Below are positions 1 to 8,950 of a DNA stretch of 64,000 nt, piece by piece. Each line of letters opens with the position of its first letter. The first letter of the stretch is position 1. Made by a program: the position numbers and the translations under genes. The stretch lies in the NCBI RefSeq assembly GCF_012317585.1, contig NZ_CP042909.1:496001-560000 (forward strand). Direction: 5' to 3'. Under the pieces are notes generated by a model that ran no database searches, was not told the origin of the DNA, and was given only the letters and a program-made list of their open reading frames with translations. This DNA is from Thermosulfurimonas marina (lineage in GTDB: Bacteria > Desulfobacterota > Thermodesulfobacteria > Thermodesulfobacteriales > Thermodesulfobacteriaceae).

Positions 1-291
1 CACGGGCCTTTCCTCTCGGATCCTCACCACCAGGGTGTGCGGAAGATCCCGAGAGACCTGGGCCCGGGCCACCCAGGGGTGGGCCTCGAGGGTCCGCCGC
101 AGGGCCTCAAGATCGAGGACAAAGAGATTCTCCCCCGGGGCAGCCGGAAGGAGGGCTCGCACTTCGGCCTCGGAAAGACGCTTGAGGCCTTCTATACGCA
201 CCGTCTCCAGCCGGAAGACGGAAAGATGGGGAAGAAGCCGCCAGAGCCCTACCCCGGAAAGCCCCACCGAAATAAGGGCCAGGATCAACAT
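1..291 (-). CDS. ftsQ: FtsQ-like cell division protein, N-terminal part (runs off the window)
   Basis: The visible 97 residues begin with a single hydrophobic segment (LILALISVGLSGVGLW), then a stretch typical of the POTRA domain: VRIEGLKRLSEAEV, a PGENLFVLDLEALRRTLE segment, and HPWVARAQVSRDLPHTLVVRI. FtsQ/DivIB is a bitopic divisome protein that links FtsL/FtsB to the septal synthase. It lies directly after murB, its usual dcw place. The ATG at 291 follows AAGG by five bases. A TTG at 312, inside the murB 3' end, would add PRLKAF and a more basic cytoplasmic end. The C-terminus lies outside the window. Confidence 0.82.
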   Translation of the reverse strand, partial: MLILALISVGLSGVGLWRLLPHLSVFRLETVRIEGLKRLSEAEVRALLPAAPGENLFVLDLEALRRTLEAHPWVARAQVSRDLPHTLVVRIREERPV

Positions 292-298
292 AAAAGCC

Positions 299-1192
299 TT
301 AAGTCTCGGCAACGATCCTCACCTCCGGCTCGAGTTCCACCCCGAAGCGGGCCTGCACCCGCTCCCGGGCCTCCTCCATGAGGGCCCGGATGTCCTCGGC
401 CCGGGCCCGACCCAGATTCAGGATGAAGTTGGCGTGTTTGGAGCTGATCATGGCCTCTCCCCGACGGAATCCCTTGAGACCGGCCGCCTCCAGAAGTTCT
501 CCCGCCGCAGGGCCCTCCGGGGGGTTCTTGAAGGCGCAACCGAAAGAGGGTCTCCCCAAGGGCTGGGTAGCCCGGCGGCGGGCTAGAAAATCCCTCACCC
601 GGGCCCGCACCTCCTCCGGGTCCCGGGGCCGAAGCCTCAGTCGGGCCGAAAGGACCACCCCCGAAGGCCCCCGAAAGGTCCGGTAGCCGAAAAGGTCCTT
701 CCCGGAATATTCCCGCAGGCCCTCCGGGGTGAGCATGGTCACGGATTCCACCAGGTCCCCGAACTCCTCTCCGAAGGCCCCGGCGTTCATCATTATGGCC
801 CCGCCTACCGTGGCCGGGACCCCGGCCAGAAACTCTGTGCCGGAAAAACCCCGTTTAAGCCCGTAGGCCGTAAGCACCGCCACCGGGGTCCCGCACATGA
901 CCCCCAAGTGCCCGGAAGAAAGCTCCACCACCCCCTTGAGGCCCCGGAGATTGACCACCACCCCTCGAAAACCCGCATCCGCAAAGAGGACCTTGCTCCC
1001 TCCGGAAAGCCAGAAGATCCTTAAGCCTTGGCGCCGGGAAAACTCCCAGAGTTCGAGTACTTCCTCTAGGGTCTCGGGATAGGCCATAAGGTCCGCCGGG
1101 CCTCCCACCCGCACCGTGGTATACCGCCAAAGCGGCTCTTCCAGCCGGACCTTAAGCCCTTTCTTTTTCAGGTCGCGCGAGAGGGCCTTCAT
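299..1192 (-). CDS. murB: UDP-N-acetylenolpyruvoylglucosamine reductase MurB
   Basis: The 297-residue protein reduces UDP-GlcNAc-enolpyruvate to UDP-MurNAc with FAD and NADPH in the cytoplasm. The FAD-binding part shows TTVRVGGPADLMAYPE near residue 30 and GVPATVGGAIMMNAGAFG near 125. The C-terminal half has RPSFGCAFKNP, which contains the catalytic serine, and ends with ELEPEVRIVAE, where the catalytic glutamate sits in the family. Length is normal. The start overlaps the murC stop by four bases (ATGA), so the two are translationally coupled. ftsQ follows immediately. There is no ddl between murB and ftsQ, unlike many dcw clusters. Confidence 0.95.
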   Translation of the reverse strand: MKALSRDLKKKGLKVRLEEPLWRYTTVRVGGPADLMAYPETLEEVLELWEFSRRQGLRIFWLSGGSKVLFADAGFRGVVVNLRGLKGVVELSSGHLGVMCGTPVAVLTAYGLKRGFSGTEFLAGVPATVGGAIMMNAGAFGEEFGDLVESVTMLTPEGLREYSGKDLFGYRTFRGPSGVVLSARLRLRPRDPEEVRARVRDFLARRRATQPLGRPSFGCAFKNPPEGPAAGELLEAAGLKGFRRGEAMISSKHANFILNLGRARAEDIRALMEEARERVQARFGVELEPEVRIVAET

Positions 1193-2586
1193 CCCACCAC
1201 TTTTTCCTTTCGGGAAGGACTAATTTGGCGGACCAAGGCTTCCCCCAACTGATAGACATCCCCAGCCCCCAGGGTAAGGAGCAGATCCCCGGGAGAGAGA
1301 AAGAATTCCACCTGGGCCCGAAGGGTCTCGAGATCCGGGGCAAAAAGGGTGGGTTTTCCTCCCCGCACCCTCCGGACCGCCTGAAAGAATTTCTCTCCCG
1401 AGACCCCGGGGAGGGGGCTTTCGGCCGCGGGATAGATTTCCGTAAGAAAGAGCACCTCCGGCTCGGCCAGAACCCGGACAAATTCCTGCCAGAGGGCCCG
1501 GGTGCGGCTGTAACGATGGGGCTGGAATACGGCCAGCAGTCGCCTTTCCGGGTGAAGGGCCCTTATCGCCGCCAAAGTGGCCGCAATTTCCCGGGGATGG
1601 TGGGCATAGTCGTCGTAAATAAAGGCCCCGAGGACCTCTCCCTTAAACTCTAACCTCCGGCCCACCCCGGAAAAGCCCGAAAGGGCGGAAAGAATGACCG
1701 CACTCGGGAGCCCCAGCGTAAGCCCTACGGCCACCGCGGCCAGGGCGTTTTCCGCATTGTGTCGGCCCGGAACCCGGAGGGAGAACTCCCCCAGGGCCTG
1801 GCCCCTCCACCAGACCCGCACCCGCGGAAGCGGGGCCTCCGCCAGGATCTCCCCCCGCACCTCGGCCCCCTCGGAAAAGCCGTAGGTCACCAAGCGCCCG
1901 GAAAGCTCGGGCAGAATGGTCCTTACCCCGGGATCGTCCCCACAGACCACCAGGGCCCCCTCCGGAGAGACCCGGCGGGCGAACTTCACAAAGGCCCGCT
2001 TCACCGCCCGGAAGTCGGCGTAAAAATCCAGGTGCTCCCGATCCACATTGGTGATAACCGCAAGATAGGGTTGAAGATAGAGAAAGGAGCCGTCGCTTTC
2101 GTCGGTCTCGGCCACCAGATATTCCCCTCGGCCGAGCCGGGCGTTGGAACCAAAGCAATTGACCCGCCCGCCAATAATTACCGTGGGCTCCAGCCCGGCC
2201 ACGGCCAGCATCTCCGCAATCATCGAAGAGGTGGTGGTTTTGCCGTGGGCCCCGGCCACGGCAATACTCCGGGGGTACCAGCCCATGATCTCCGCCAGCA
2301 TCTCCGCCCGCGGCCAGACCTTGAGCCCCTGCCTGCGGGCCGCCTGAATCTCCGGATGATCCGGCCTTATGGCCGAGGAATAGACCAGGATCTCCGTCCC
2401 TTCCAGATGGGCCGGATCGTGCCCCTGCCACACCGGAATCCCCTCCCGCTCGAGGGAGCGGGTGGTCTCCGAGACCCGCAGATCACAGCCTGTGACCCGG
2501 GCCCCGAGGGCCGCAAGGAGCCGGGCCAGCCCGCTCATGCCTACCCCACCGATACCCATGAAATGAAAGACACGTCCCTCAAGCAT
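1189..2586 (-). CDS. murC: UDP-N-acetylmuramate--L-alanine ligase MurC
   Basis: This 465-residue Mur ligase adds L-alanine to UDP-MurNAc. The N-terminal Rossmann motif is FMGIGGVGMSGLARLL, the ATP loop is GAHGKTTTSSM, and the family signature NVDREHLDFY follows the central domain. The reading frame is open further upstream to 2985, but that part is antisense-like arginine/tryptophan-rich sequence. The ATG at 2586 starts exactly at the family N-terminus (MLEGRVFHFMGIGG) and overlaps the murG stop by eight bases. It is the sixth Mur enzyme in the same tightly coupled cluster. Confidence 0.95.
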   Translation of the reverse strand: MLEGRVFHFMGIGGVGMSGLARLLAALGARVTGCDLRVSETTRSLEREGIPVWQGHDPAHLEGTEILVYSSAIRPDHPEIQAARRQGLKVWPRAEMLAEIMGWYPRSIAVAGAHGKTTTSSMIAEMLAVAGLEPTVIIGGRVNCFGSNARLGRGEYLVAETDESDGSFLYLQPYLAVITNVDREHLDFYADFRAVKRAFVKFARRVSPEGALVVCGDDPGVRTILPELSGRLVTYGFSEGAEVRGEILAEAPLPRVRVWWRGQALGEFSLRVPGRHNAENALAAVAVGLTLGLPSAVILSALSGFSGVGRRLEFKGEVLGAFIYDDYAHHPREIAATLAAIRALHPERRLLAVFQPHRYSRTRALWQEFVRVLAEPEVLFLTEIYPAAESPLPGVSGEKFFQAVRRVRGGKPTLFAPDLETLRAQVEFFLSPGDLLLTLGAGDVYQLGEALVRQISPSRKEKVVG

Positions 2587-3643
2587 GGACCAAGGCCTCC
2601 ATCTCTTCGATGATGGTCTCCGTGGCCCCGGGGCGGAAAAGTTCCCGGGCCCGGCGGCCCATCTCCGAAAGCTTTGCGGGCCGCAGGAGAAGATCCCCCA
2701 CCGTCTCCACAAAGATCTCCGGAGAAAGTTCAGCCTCCTGAAAGAGGAGCCCTCCCCCACGTTCCACCACCGTCCGGGCATTGGCCTCCTGGTGGCGGTG
2801 AGTGGCGTAGGGATAGGGGATATAAAGGGCCGGTTTCCCCAAGGCACAGAGTTCGGCCACCGTAGAGGCCCCGGCCCGGGTGACCACCAGATCGGCCTGA
2901 GCGTAAGCCCAGGCCATGTCCCGAATAAAAGCCCGCACCTCCACGGGAAGGCCCTTTTTCCGGTAGGCCTCCTTGACCCAACCAAAGTCCCTCTCTCCGG
3001 TCTGATGCAGGAGATAGAGGTCCGGAAGCCGACGATAGAGTTCGGGGGCGGTCTCCACCAGAAGGCGGTTCAGGGTCCGGGCCCCCTGGCTGCCCCCGAG
3101 GACCAGAAGTCCCGGTCCTGAATGTTCCCGGGGTCTTTCTTCAAGGAGGGAGGCCCGCACCGGGGTGCCGGAGACCCGCACCTTGGCGGAGGGAAAATGT
3201 TCTCGGGTGTCGGGATAAGTGACAAAGATCCGCTGGACCAGGTGTCCCAGGAGGCGATTGGCCAGCCCGGGCACGGCGTTGGGTTCGTGAAGCCCCAAGG
3301 GGAGTCTCAGGAGAAACCCGGCCCCCAGCGCGGGAACAGAAGCGTAGCCCCCGGTGCCGAAGACCACCTCCGCCGACCACCTCCGCAGGATCCGTAAGGC
3401 CTGGAGGACCCCCCAGAGGAGCCTGGCCAGGGCCCGGGTTTTTCCCCAGAGCCCCCGTCCCAGAAAGCCCTCCCCGGAGATGGTGGCCACGGGATAGGGC
3501 ACCCCGGAAAGGGCCAGGGCCTCCACCCGACGACCGCAGCCCAAGATCATCACCTCCCGCCCCCGGGCCACCAGGGCCTCGGCCAGGGCCAGGGCCGGAA
3601 AGAGATGCCCCCCGGTGCCTCCTCCTGCAATCACCCAGCGCAT
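2579..3643 (-). CDS. murG: UDP-GlcNAc--lipid I N-acetylglucosaminyltransferase MurG
   Basis: This is a 354-residue GT28 enzyme that makes lipid II on the inner face of the membrane. It opens with AGGGTGGHLFPALALAEAL, the donor-side glycine loop. The acceptor-side HEPNAVPGLANRLL is near residue 120, LGGSQGARTLN near 185, and the UDP-GlcNAc pocket TRAGASTVAELCALGKP near 255. The ATG shares one base with the murD stop (TGATG). In most dcw clusters ftsW lies between murD and murG; here the one-base overlap leaves no room for it. Confidence 0.95.
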   Translation of the reverse strand: MRWVIAGGGTGGHLFPALALAEALVARGREVMILGCGRRVEALALSGVPYPVATISGEGFLGRGLWGKTRALARLLWGVLQALRILRRWSAEVVFGTGGYASVPALGAGFLLRLPLGLHEPNAVPGLANRLLGHLVQRIFVTYPDTREHFPSAKVRVSGTPVRASLLEERPREHSGPGLLVLGGSQGARTLNRLLVETAPELYRRLPDLYLLHQTGERDFGWVKEAYRKKGLPVEVRAFIRDMAWAYAQADLVVTRAGASTVAELCALGKPALYIPYPYATHRHQEANARTVVERGGGLLFQEAELSPEIFVETVGDLLLRPAKLSEMGRRARELFRPGATETIIEEMEALVHA

Positions 3644-5049
3644 CAGTGATAGACCTCCGGTGAGGGTTCCTCCCGGGCCAGGACCTTGGGGGCGTAGGCC
3701 AGGACCAGGTCCCGAAAGACCTCGCCCCGCTCTTCATAACTTTCAAACTGGTCAAAGCTGGCCGCCGCCGGAGAGAGAAGGACCGTGTCTCCGGGACGGG
3801 CCTCCTGCAGGGCCAGGGCCAGGGCCTCGGCCAGCCCCTCGGCCAGCCGCATCTCCGTAGCCCCGGAAAGTTCCTCGGCCATCACCCCCCGAGAGGCCCC
3901 CATGAGAATGAGAAGCCGCACCTTGCGTCGTATAAGCTCGTAAAGGGGCCGGTAGGAGGCCCCCTTGTGGAGCCCTCCCAGGATAAGGACGATGGGCTCC
4001 GAGAGGCTCTCCAGGGCCACCCGGGTAGCGTCCACATTGGTGGCCTTGGAATCGTTCACGAAATAGACCCCCCCGAAAGAGCCCACAAACTCCAGCCGGT
4101 GCGGGAAACCCACAAAAGAGCGCACGGCCTTTTGCACGGCCTCCGGGGAGGCCCCCACGGTCCGCGCCAGGGCTGCGGCCACGGCAAAATTCAGACGATT
4201 ATGGCGCCCTAGCAGACGAAAACCCGCAAAGCTGTAAACTTCTTCCTCCCCGAAGATCCGTAGCCGAAAGTCCCGCTCGCCCACCTCCACGGGCAGCCCC
4301 GGAAAATCTCCGAAAAAAAGGAGGCTCCCCCGGAAGTCCGGACACTCCCGGAGGAGCAGCTCTCCCCCGGCCCCGGAAAGGCCGGGATGGGGCAGAAGAC
4401 CCACACCCTCCCCGGGAAGATTCTGGAAAACCCGAGCCTTGGCTCGGGCGTAGGCCCCAAGATCTCCATAGCGTTCCAGGTGATCCGGGGTAAGATTCAG
4501 GATGGCCGCGGCCTGAGGGGCAAAGGCCTCCACGGTCTCCAACTGAAAGCTCGAGACCTCAAGCACCAGGCGTTCCGCAGGCTCTCCGGACAGGACATAT
4601 TCCGCCAGGGGGATACCGTAATTGCCCCCGGCAAAGACCTTAAAGCCCGAAAGACGCAGGATATCGGCCACCATGGCCGTAGTGGTGGTCTTCCCGTTGG
4701 TTCCGGTGACGGCCACAAGGGGGGGCCTCCGGCGCAGGGCCCGAAAGGCAAACTCCAGCTCCCCCCAAACGGGAAGGCCTTTCTTTTGCGCGGATTCATA
4801 AACCGCAGGGGGGACCCCCGGACTGACCACCACCAGGTCTGCAGAAAGCAGAGTCTCGGCCCGATGTCCTCCGGTCTCAAAGCGCACCCCTCGCTCCAGG
4901 AGGGCGTAATAGTCTCCCGGAGGGAGATCTTCGGCCCGGCGATTTTCGGAGACCACCACTTCGGCCCCCAGGACCGCGGCCAGGCGGGCGGCCGCCCGCC
5001 CGGAGCGCCCAAAACCGACAATGACCACTCTGGCTCCCCTCAGATCCAC
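3643..5049 (-). CDS. murD: UDP-N-acetylmuramoylalanine--D-glutamate ligase MurD
   Basis: The 468-residue ligase adds D-glutamate to UDP-MurNAc-L-Ala. Visible motifs are the N-terminal VIVGFGRSGRAAARLAA, the ATP loop VTGTNGKTTTTAMVADIL near residue 110, LNLTPDHLERYG near 185, and FVNDSKATNVDATRVAL near 320. It runs to a normal length and ends with LSPAAASFDQFESYEERGE, the usual MurD C-terminal signature. It starts seven bases after mraY and is coupled to murG by TGATG. Confidence 0.95.
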   Translation of the reverse strand: MDLRGARVVIVGFGRSGRAAARLAAVLGAEVVVSENRRAEDLPPGDYYALLERGVRFETGGHRAETLLSADLVVVSPGVPPAVYESAQKKGLPVWGELEFAFRALRRRPPLVAVTGTNGKTTTTAMVADILRLSGFKVFAGGNYGIPLAEYVLSGEPAERLVLEVSSFQLETVEAFAPQAAAILNLTPDHLERYGDLGAYARAKARVFQNLPGEGVGLLPHPGLSGAGGELLLRECPDFRGSLLFFGDFPGLPVEVGERDFRLRIFGEEEVYSFAGFRLLGRHNRLNFAVAAALARTVGASPEAVQKAVRSFVGFPHRLEFVGSFGGVYFVNDSKATNVDATRVALESLSEPIVLILGGLHKGASYRPLYELIRRKVRLLILMGASRGVMAEELSGATEMRLAEGLAEALALALQEARPGDTVLLSPAAASFDQFESYEERGEVFRDLVLAYAPKVLAREEPSPEVYH

Positions 5050-5056
5050 GGTCTCC

Positions 5057-6136
5057 TCACCTCAATTTCAGGGTGGAAAGGGCCAGGATCCCGCAGATCA
5101 CGGAAAAGATCCAGAACCTTACCACCACCTTATTTTCCGGCCAGCCGCTAAGCTCAAAGTGATGGTGAAGGGGGGCCATGCGGAAGATCCGGCGCCCCCC
5201 GGTAAGCCGGAAATAGCCCACCTGCAGGATGACCGAGAGGGCCTCGGCCACAAAGACCCCCCCGGCAATCACCAGAAGGATCTCCTGCTTGACCATCACC
5301 GCCACCGCCCCTACCGCGGCCCCGAGCCCCAGAGAACCCACATCCCCCATAAAGACCTCGGCCGGATGGGCGTTGTACCAGAGAAAGCCCATCCCGCCCC
5401 CTACCAGAGCCCCGCAAAAGACCGCCAGTTCCCCCACCCCCGGCACATAGGGAATCTGTAAATAGTGGGCGAACTTTACGTGTCCGGCCAGATAGGCCAG
5501 AAGCCCGTAGACCCCGACCACCACCATGAAGGGTACAATGGCCAGCCCATCAAGCCCATCGGTAAGATTCATAGCATTGGAGGTCCCCACCACCACCAGA
5601 TAGAGGAAGGGCAGATAGAGAAACCCCAGTTGCGGACGCAACTCCTTGAAAAAGGGAAAAGTAAGGCGGTCGTCAAAATGGAGCCCGTGAAAGAGCACCC
5701 CCCAGAAGGCCAGGGTAAAGAGGGCCTGAAAGAAAAGCTTTTCCCGGGCCCGAAGGCCCAGATTCTTTCCTCGAGAAAGTTTGAGCCAATCGTCCACCAG
5801 GCCCAGGGCCCCGAAGGAGACCAGGACCCCGAGGGCCAGCCACACATAAGGGTTGGCCAGATTAGCCCACAGGAGGGTGGAGAGCACCACCGCCCCGATG
5901 ACCACCGCCCCGCCCATGGTGGGGGTGCCGGCCTTCACCTGGTGTCTTTCCGGCCCCTCCTCCCGGATGACCTGTCCCAGGCGCCGGCCCTTCATATAGG
6001 CAATAAAAGAAGGCATGAAAAAGTAGACCAGAAGTCCCGCGGTAAGGGTAGCGTAAAAGGTGCGGAAGGTGATGTAGCGGAAGACATTAAAGACCGAAAA
6101 CCAGTCGTGTAAAGGATAGAGCAGGTGATAAAACAC
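5057..6136 (-). CDS. mraY: Phospho-N-acetylmuramoyl-pentapeptide transferase MraY
   Basis: This 359-residue polytopic membrane enzyme transfers phospho-MurNAc-pentapeptide to undecaprenyl phosphate to form lipid I. It shows about ten hydrophobic segments, the early GTPTMGGAVV motif, the metal-binding LVDDWLKLSRGKNLG, the TSNAMNLTDGLDGLA signature near residue 190, and FMGDVGSLGLGAAVGA followed by APLHHHFELSGWPE near the C-terminus. All are diagnostic for MraY rather than WecA. It lies two bases after murF. Confidence 0.96.
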   Translation of the reverse strand: MFYHLLYPLHDWFSVFNVFRYITFRTFYATLTAGLLVYFFMPSFIAYMKGRRLGQVIREEGPERHQVKAGTPTMGGAVVIGAVVLSTLLWANLANPYVWLALGVLVSFGALGLVDDWLKLSRGKNLGLRAREKLFFQALFTLAFWGVLFHGLHFDDRLTFPFFKELRPQLGFLYLPFLYLVVVGTSNAMNLTDGLDGLAIVPFMVVVGVYGLLAYLAGHVKFAHYLQIPYVPGVGELAVFCGALVGGGMGFLWYNAHPAEVFMGDVGSLGLGAAVGAVAVMVKQEILLVIAGGVFVAEALSVILQVGYFRLTGGRRIFRMAPLHHHFELSGWPENKVVVRFWIFSVICGILALSTLKLR

Positions 6137-6138
6137 CT

Positions 6139-7527
6139 CTAAGGCTCCTCCTTGAGTTTCTGCACTACCCGTTCCAGGCCCACCGCCCGGGAGCCTTTGA
6201 CGAGCACGGCCGCCCCTTCGGGAATCTCCAGATCGGAAAGGAGCTCCTCCACCGAGGGATAGGCTCGCCCCCGGGCCCCCATCCTCTCCGCCTCCCGGGC
6301 CACCACCGGGGCCATCTCTCCTACGGCCAGCACCCGGTGACAGAGTCTTCCGGCCAGACGCCCCACACTCTCATGGAAGGCCTCGGCCTCCGGCCCGAGC
6401 TCCCGCATGTCTCCCAGGATGGCCACCCGTTCCCGAAACCTCTGTCCGATCTCCCAGAAGACCCGCAGGGCCTCGTAGACCGAGCCCGGGTTGGCGTTGT
6501 AAGAGTCGTCAAGGAGAAAATAGCGCCCGGTGGAGAGGGGAAAGAGGCGACCCGGAAGGGGAGAAAGCTCGGAAAGCGCCGAAAGGGCCTCTTCCGGGGG
6601 CACCCCATAGAGAAGCCCTGCGGCCACCGCGGCCAGGGCATTGCGCACAAAATGCTCCCCTAGGAAACGAAGACGCCCCTCCCCCAGCCGGCGCCCCTCT
6701 ACTAAGAGGGCAAATTCCGTTCCCTCCGGGCTGATCCGCACATCCTCGGCCCGCACCTCGGCCTCCATATGAAGTCCATAAGTAATCCTTTCATGGGGAA
6801 GGTCCTGGGCCCGACGAAAGATCTCCTCCTCGTCGCGGTTTACGATCAGCCGGGCTCCGGCCGGAAGCCTTTGATAAAGCTGGAATTTTTCGGAAAGTAC
6901 GCCCTCCATAGAGCCCAGACCCTCCAGATGGGCCGGACGCACGTTGGTGAGAAGGGCGGCCTCCGGCTCCAGGATCTCCACCAGCCGGGCCATCTCCCCC
7001 GGAAGGCTTATGCCCAGCTCAAAGACTCCGAAGCGCACCTCCTCCGGCACGGAAAGCACGGAAAGGGGTAGGCCCACCAGGTTGTTATAGTTTCCGGGAT
7101 TGCGGAAAACCGGGTAGCGCCGGGAGAGCACCGCGGCGCACATCTCCTTGGTGGTGGTCTTCCCGCAGGAACCACTTATGGCCAAGGCCCAGAACCCCCG
7201 ACGGCGCTTAAAGGCCCGGGCCAGATCTCCCAGGGCCTGCAGGGTGTCCCGCACCAGGATCACCGAGACCGTCTTGGGGACCTCCTCAAGGCGCATCTCC
7301 CGGGGAAGCCTTGAAAGAAGAAGCCCTTTGGCCCCCCGTTTAAGGGCCTCCCGCCAAAAGTCGTGTCCGTCATAACGCGGCCCCTTGAGGGCCACAAAAA
7401 GCTCTCCGGGGCGCAGGGTGCGGGTGTCGGTGGAGACCCCGGAAAAGACGATCCCCATGTCCCCCCCTACCAGGGTCCCCTGGGTGGCCCGGATCACCTC
7501 TTCGGTATCAAGAAAGTTCCCCGACAA
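6139..7527 (-). CDS. murF: UDP-MurNAc-tripeptide--D-alanyl-D-alanine ligase MurF
   Basis: The 462-residue ligase adds D-Ala-D-Ala. The N-terminal domain contains VSTDTRTLRPGELFVALKG, the substrate-binding part of MurF and MurE. The ATP loop reads ISGSCGKTTTKEMCAAVL, with SCGKTT in place of the common TNGKTT. Further signatures are NYNNLVGLPLSVL, LTNVRPAHLEGLGS and LLDDSYNANPGSVYEAL, the last specific to MurF. The start overlaps the end of murE by 20 bases. Confidence 0.94.
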   Translation of the reverse strand: MSGNFLDTEEVIRATQGTLVGGDMGIVFSGVSTDTRTLRPGELFVALKGPRYDGHDFWREALKRGAKGLLLSRLPREMRLEEVPKTVSVILVRDTLQALGDLARAFKRRRGFWALAISGSCGKTTTKEMCAAVLSRRYPVFRNPGNYNNLVGLPLSVLSVPEEVRFGVFELGISLPGEMARLVEILEPEAALLTNVRPAHLEGLGSMEGVLSEKFQLYQRLPAGARLIVNRDEEEIFRRAQDLPHERITYGLHMEAEVRAEDVRISPEGTEFALLVEGRRLGEGRLRFLGEHFVRNALAAVAAGLLYGVPPEEALSALSELSPLPGRLFPLSTGRYFLLDDSYNANPGSVYEALRVFWEIGQRFRERVAILGDMRELGPEAEAFHESVGRLAGRLCHRVLAVGEMAPVVAREAERMGARGRAYPSVEELLSDLEIPEGAAVLVKGSRAVGLERVVQKLKEEP

Positions 7528-8950
7528 TCCTTTTCACCTCCTCGGCATCAGAAAAGGGAAGACGCCTTCCGGCGATCTCCTGATAGTCTTCGTGCCCCTT
7601 TCCGGCCACCAAAAGAATGTCGCCAGCGGTAAGCTCCGCGATGGCCTCCCGCAGGGCCTGGCGGCGGTCGAGAATCACCCGCACCCGGGTGCCATTCACC
7701 CCCCGCAGGATTTCCCGCACGATGGTCTGCGGATCCTCGAAACGGGGATTGTCCGAAGTAAGATAGAGGGCATCAGCCAGGGCCGAGGCCACCTGCCCCA
7801 TAAGGGGGCGCTTTCCCCGATCCCGGTTGCCTCCACAGCCAAAAAGACAGAGGAGTCTGCGGGGGGCCAGGGCCCGCAGACTCTTAAGGGCCGCAGCCAG
7901 GGCCTCCGGGGTATGGGCATAGTCCACAAAAATGCGGGCCCCCCGGGCTTCAGCTACCGGCTCCAGCCTTCCGGGAGGGGCCTTAGCCTCGGTGAGGGCC
8001 TCCGCCGCTTCCCGGGCGGAAAAACCCAGCCCCCGCAACACCGCCCAGGCACAGAGAAGGTTCTCCTGCTGAAAATCCCCGAAAAGCCGGGTCTGGAGCT
8101 CAAATTCGCCCTCAGGCTCCCTCACCCGAAGGACCAACCCTTGATCCCGGCTCAGGATCTCCGCCTGAAAGGCCTCTCCCACCCTGAAAATCCGGAGCCC
8201 GGAAAGCTCCTCGGCCAGCCTGCGCCCCCAGGGATCGGCCACATTGACCACGGCAAACCCTTCCGGGGAAAGATGTTCCCCAAAGAGCCGGCGCTTGGCC
8301 TGAAAATAGGCCTCAAGATGGGGATGATAATCCAGATGGTCCCGGGAGAGATTGGTAAAAACACCTCCCTCAAAGGAGAGTCCGGTCACCCTTCGCTGAT
8401 CCAGGGCGTGAGAGGAGACCTCCAGAACGGCCACCGAAACCCCCGAACGGACCATCTCCGCCAGGAGAGCATAAAGGCGGGGAAGACCCGGGGTGGTCTC
8501 CTGGGCCCTTTCCACCCGGCCCCCGGTGTCGTAAAGCAGGGTCCCTATCAGGCCCGCCGGCCGACCCAGGCGAAGCAGCGCTTCCCGCAGCATCCAGGTT
8601 ACGGAACTCTTGCCATTGGTCCCGGTAACCCCTATCAAACGCAGCCTCTTCTCCGGGGCCCCATAAAAATTGGAAAGGATGCGGGCCAAACTGGAAACGG
8701 AGTCCTTTACCAGAACCTGAGGCACGGGAAGGTCCGGGTCCAATCGATCCATACGCACCACCGCCGCCGCCCCGGAGGTCACGGCCTGGCGGAGGTAACG
8801 GTGCCCATCTTCCCGGGTGCCCGGGCGGGCCACAAAAAGGGCTCCCGGGCGCACCCGCCGGGAATTATCCACCACGGCGGTGATCTCCACCGCCGGATCC
8901 CCCAAAAGCCCCGCCACCTCCACTCCGGAAAGAAGTTCCTCAAGTCTCAT
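7508..8950 (-). CDS. murE: UDP-MurNAc-L-Ala-D-Glu--2,6-diaminopimelate ligase MurE
   Basis: This 480-residue ligase adds the third amino acid of the stem peptide. The N-terminus has VVDNSRRVRPGALFVARPG, the ATP loop is VTGTNGKSSVTWMLREAL, and NLSRDHLDYH is near residue 210. The motif LTSDNPRFEDP near residue 405 contains DNPR, which in this family goes with meso-diaminopimelate rather than lysine. A DAP-type peptidoglycan is therefore expected. It overlaps the upstream ftsI-like gene by 11 bases. Confidence 0.95.
   Translation of the reverse strand: MRLEELLSGVEVAGLLGDPAVEITAVVDNSRRVRPGALFVARPGTREDGHRYLRQAVTSGAAAVVRMDRLDPDLPVPQVLVKDSVSSLARILSNFYGAPEKRLRLIGVTGTNGKSSVTWMLREALLRLGRPAGLIGTLLYDTGGRVERAQETTPGLPRLYALLAEMVRSGVSVAVLEVSSHALDQRRVTGLSFEGGVFTNLSRDHLDYHPHLEAYFQAKRRLFGEHLSPEGFAVVNVADPWGRRLAEELSGLRIFRVGEAFQAEILSRDQGLVLRVREPEGEFELQTRLFGDFQQENLLCAWAVLRGLGFSAREAAEALTEAKAPPGRLEPVAEARGARIFVDYAHTPEALAAALKSLRALAPRRLLCLFGCGGNRDRGKRPLMGQVASALADALYLTSDNPRFEDPQTIVREILRGVNGTRVRVILDRRQALREAIAELTAGDILLVAGKGHEDYQEIAGRRLPFSDAEEVKRIVGELS

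Noticed and set aside
2587-2985. Possible N-terminal extension of MurC (frame open to 2985)
   Set aside because: The extra 133 residues are Arg/Trp/Pro-rich, read over the murG gene in another frame, and do not resemble any Mur domain; the family N-terminus is at 2586.
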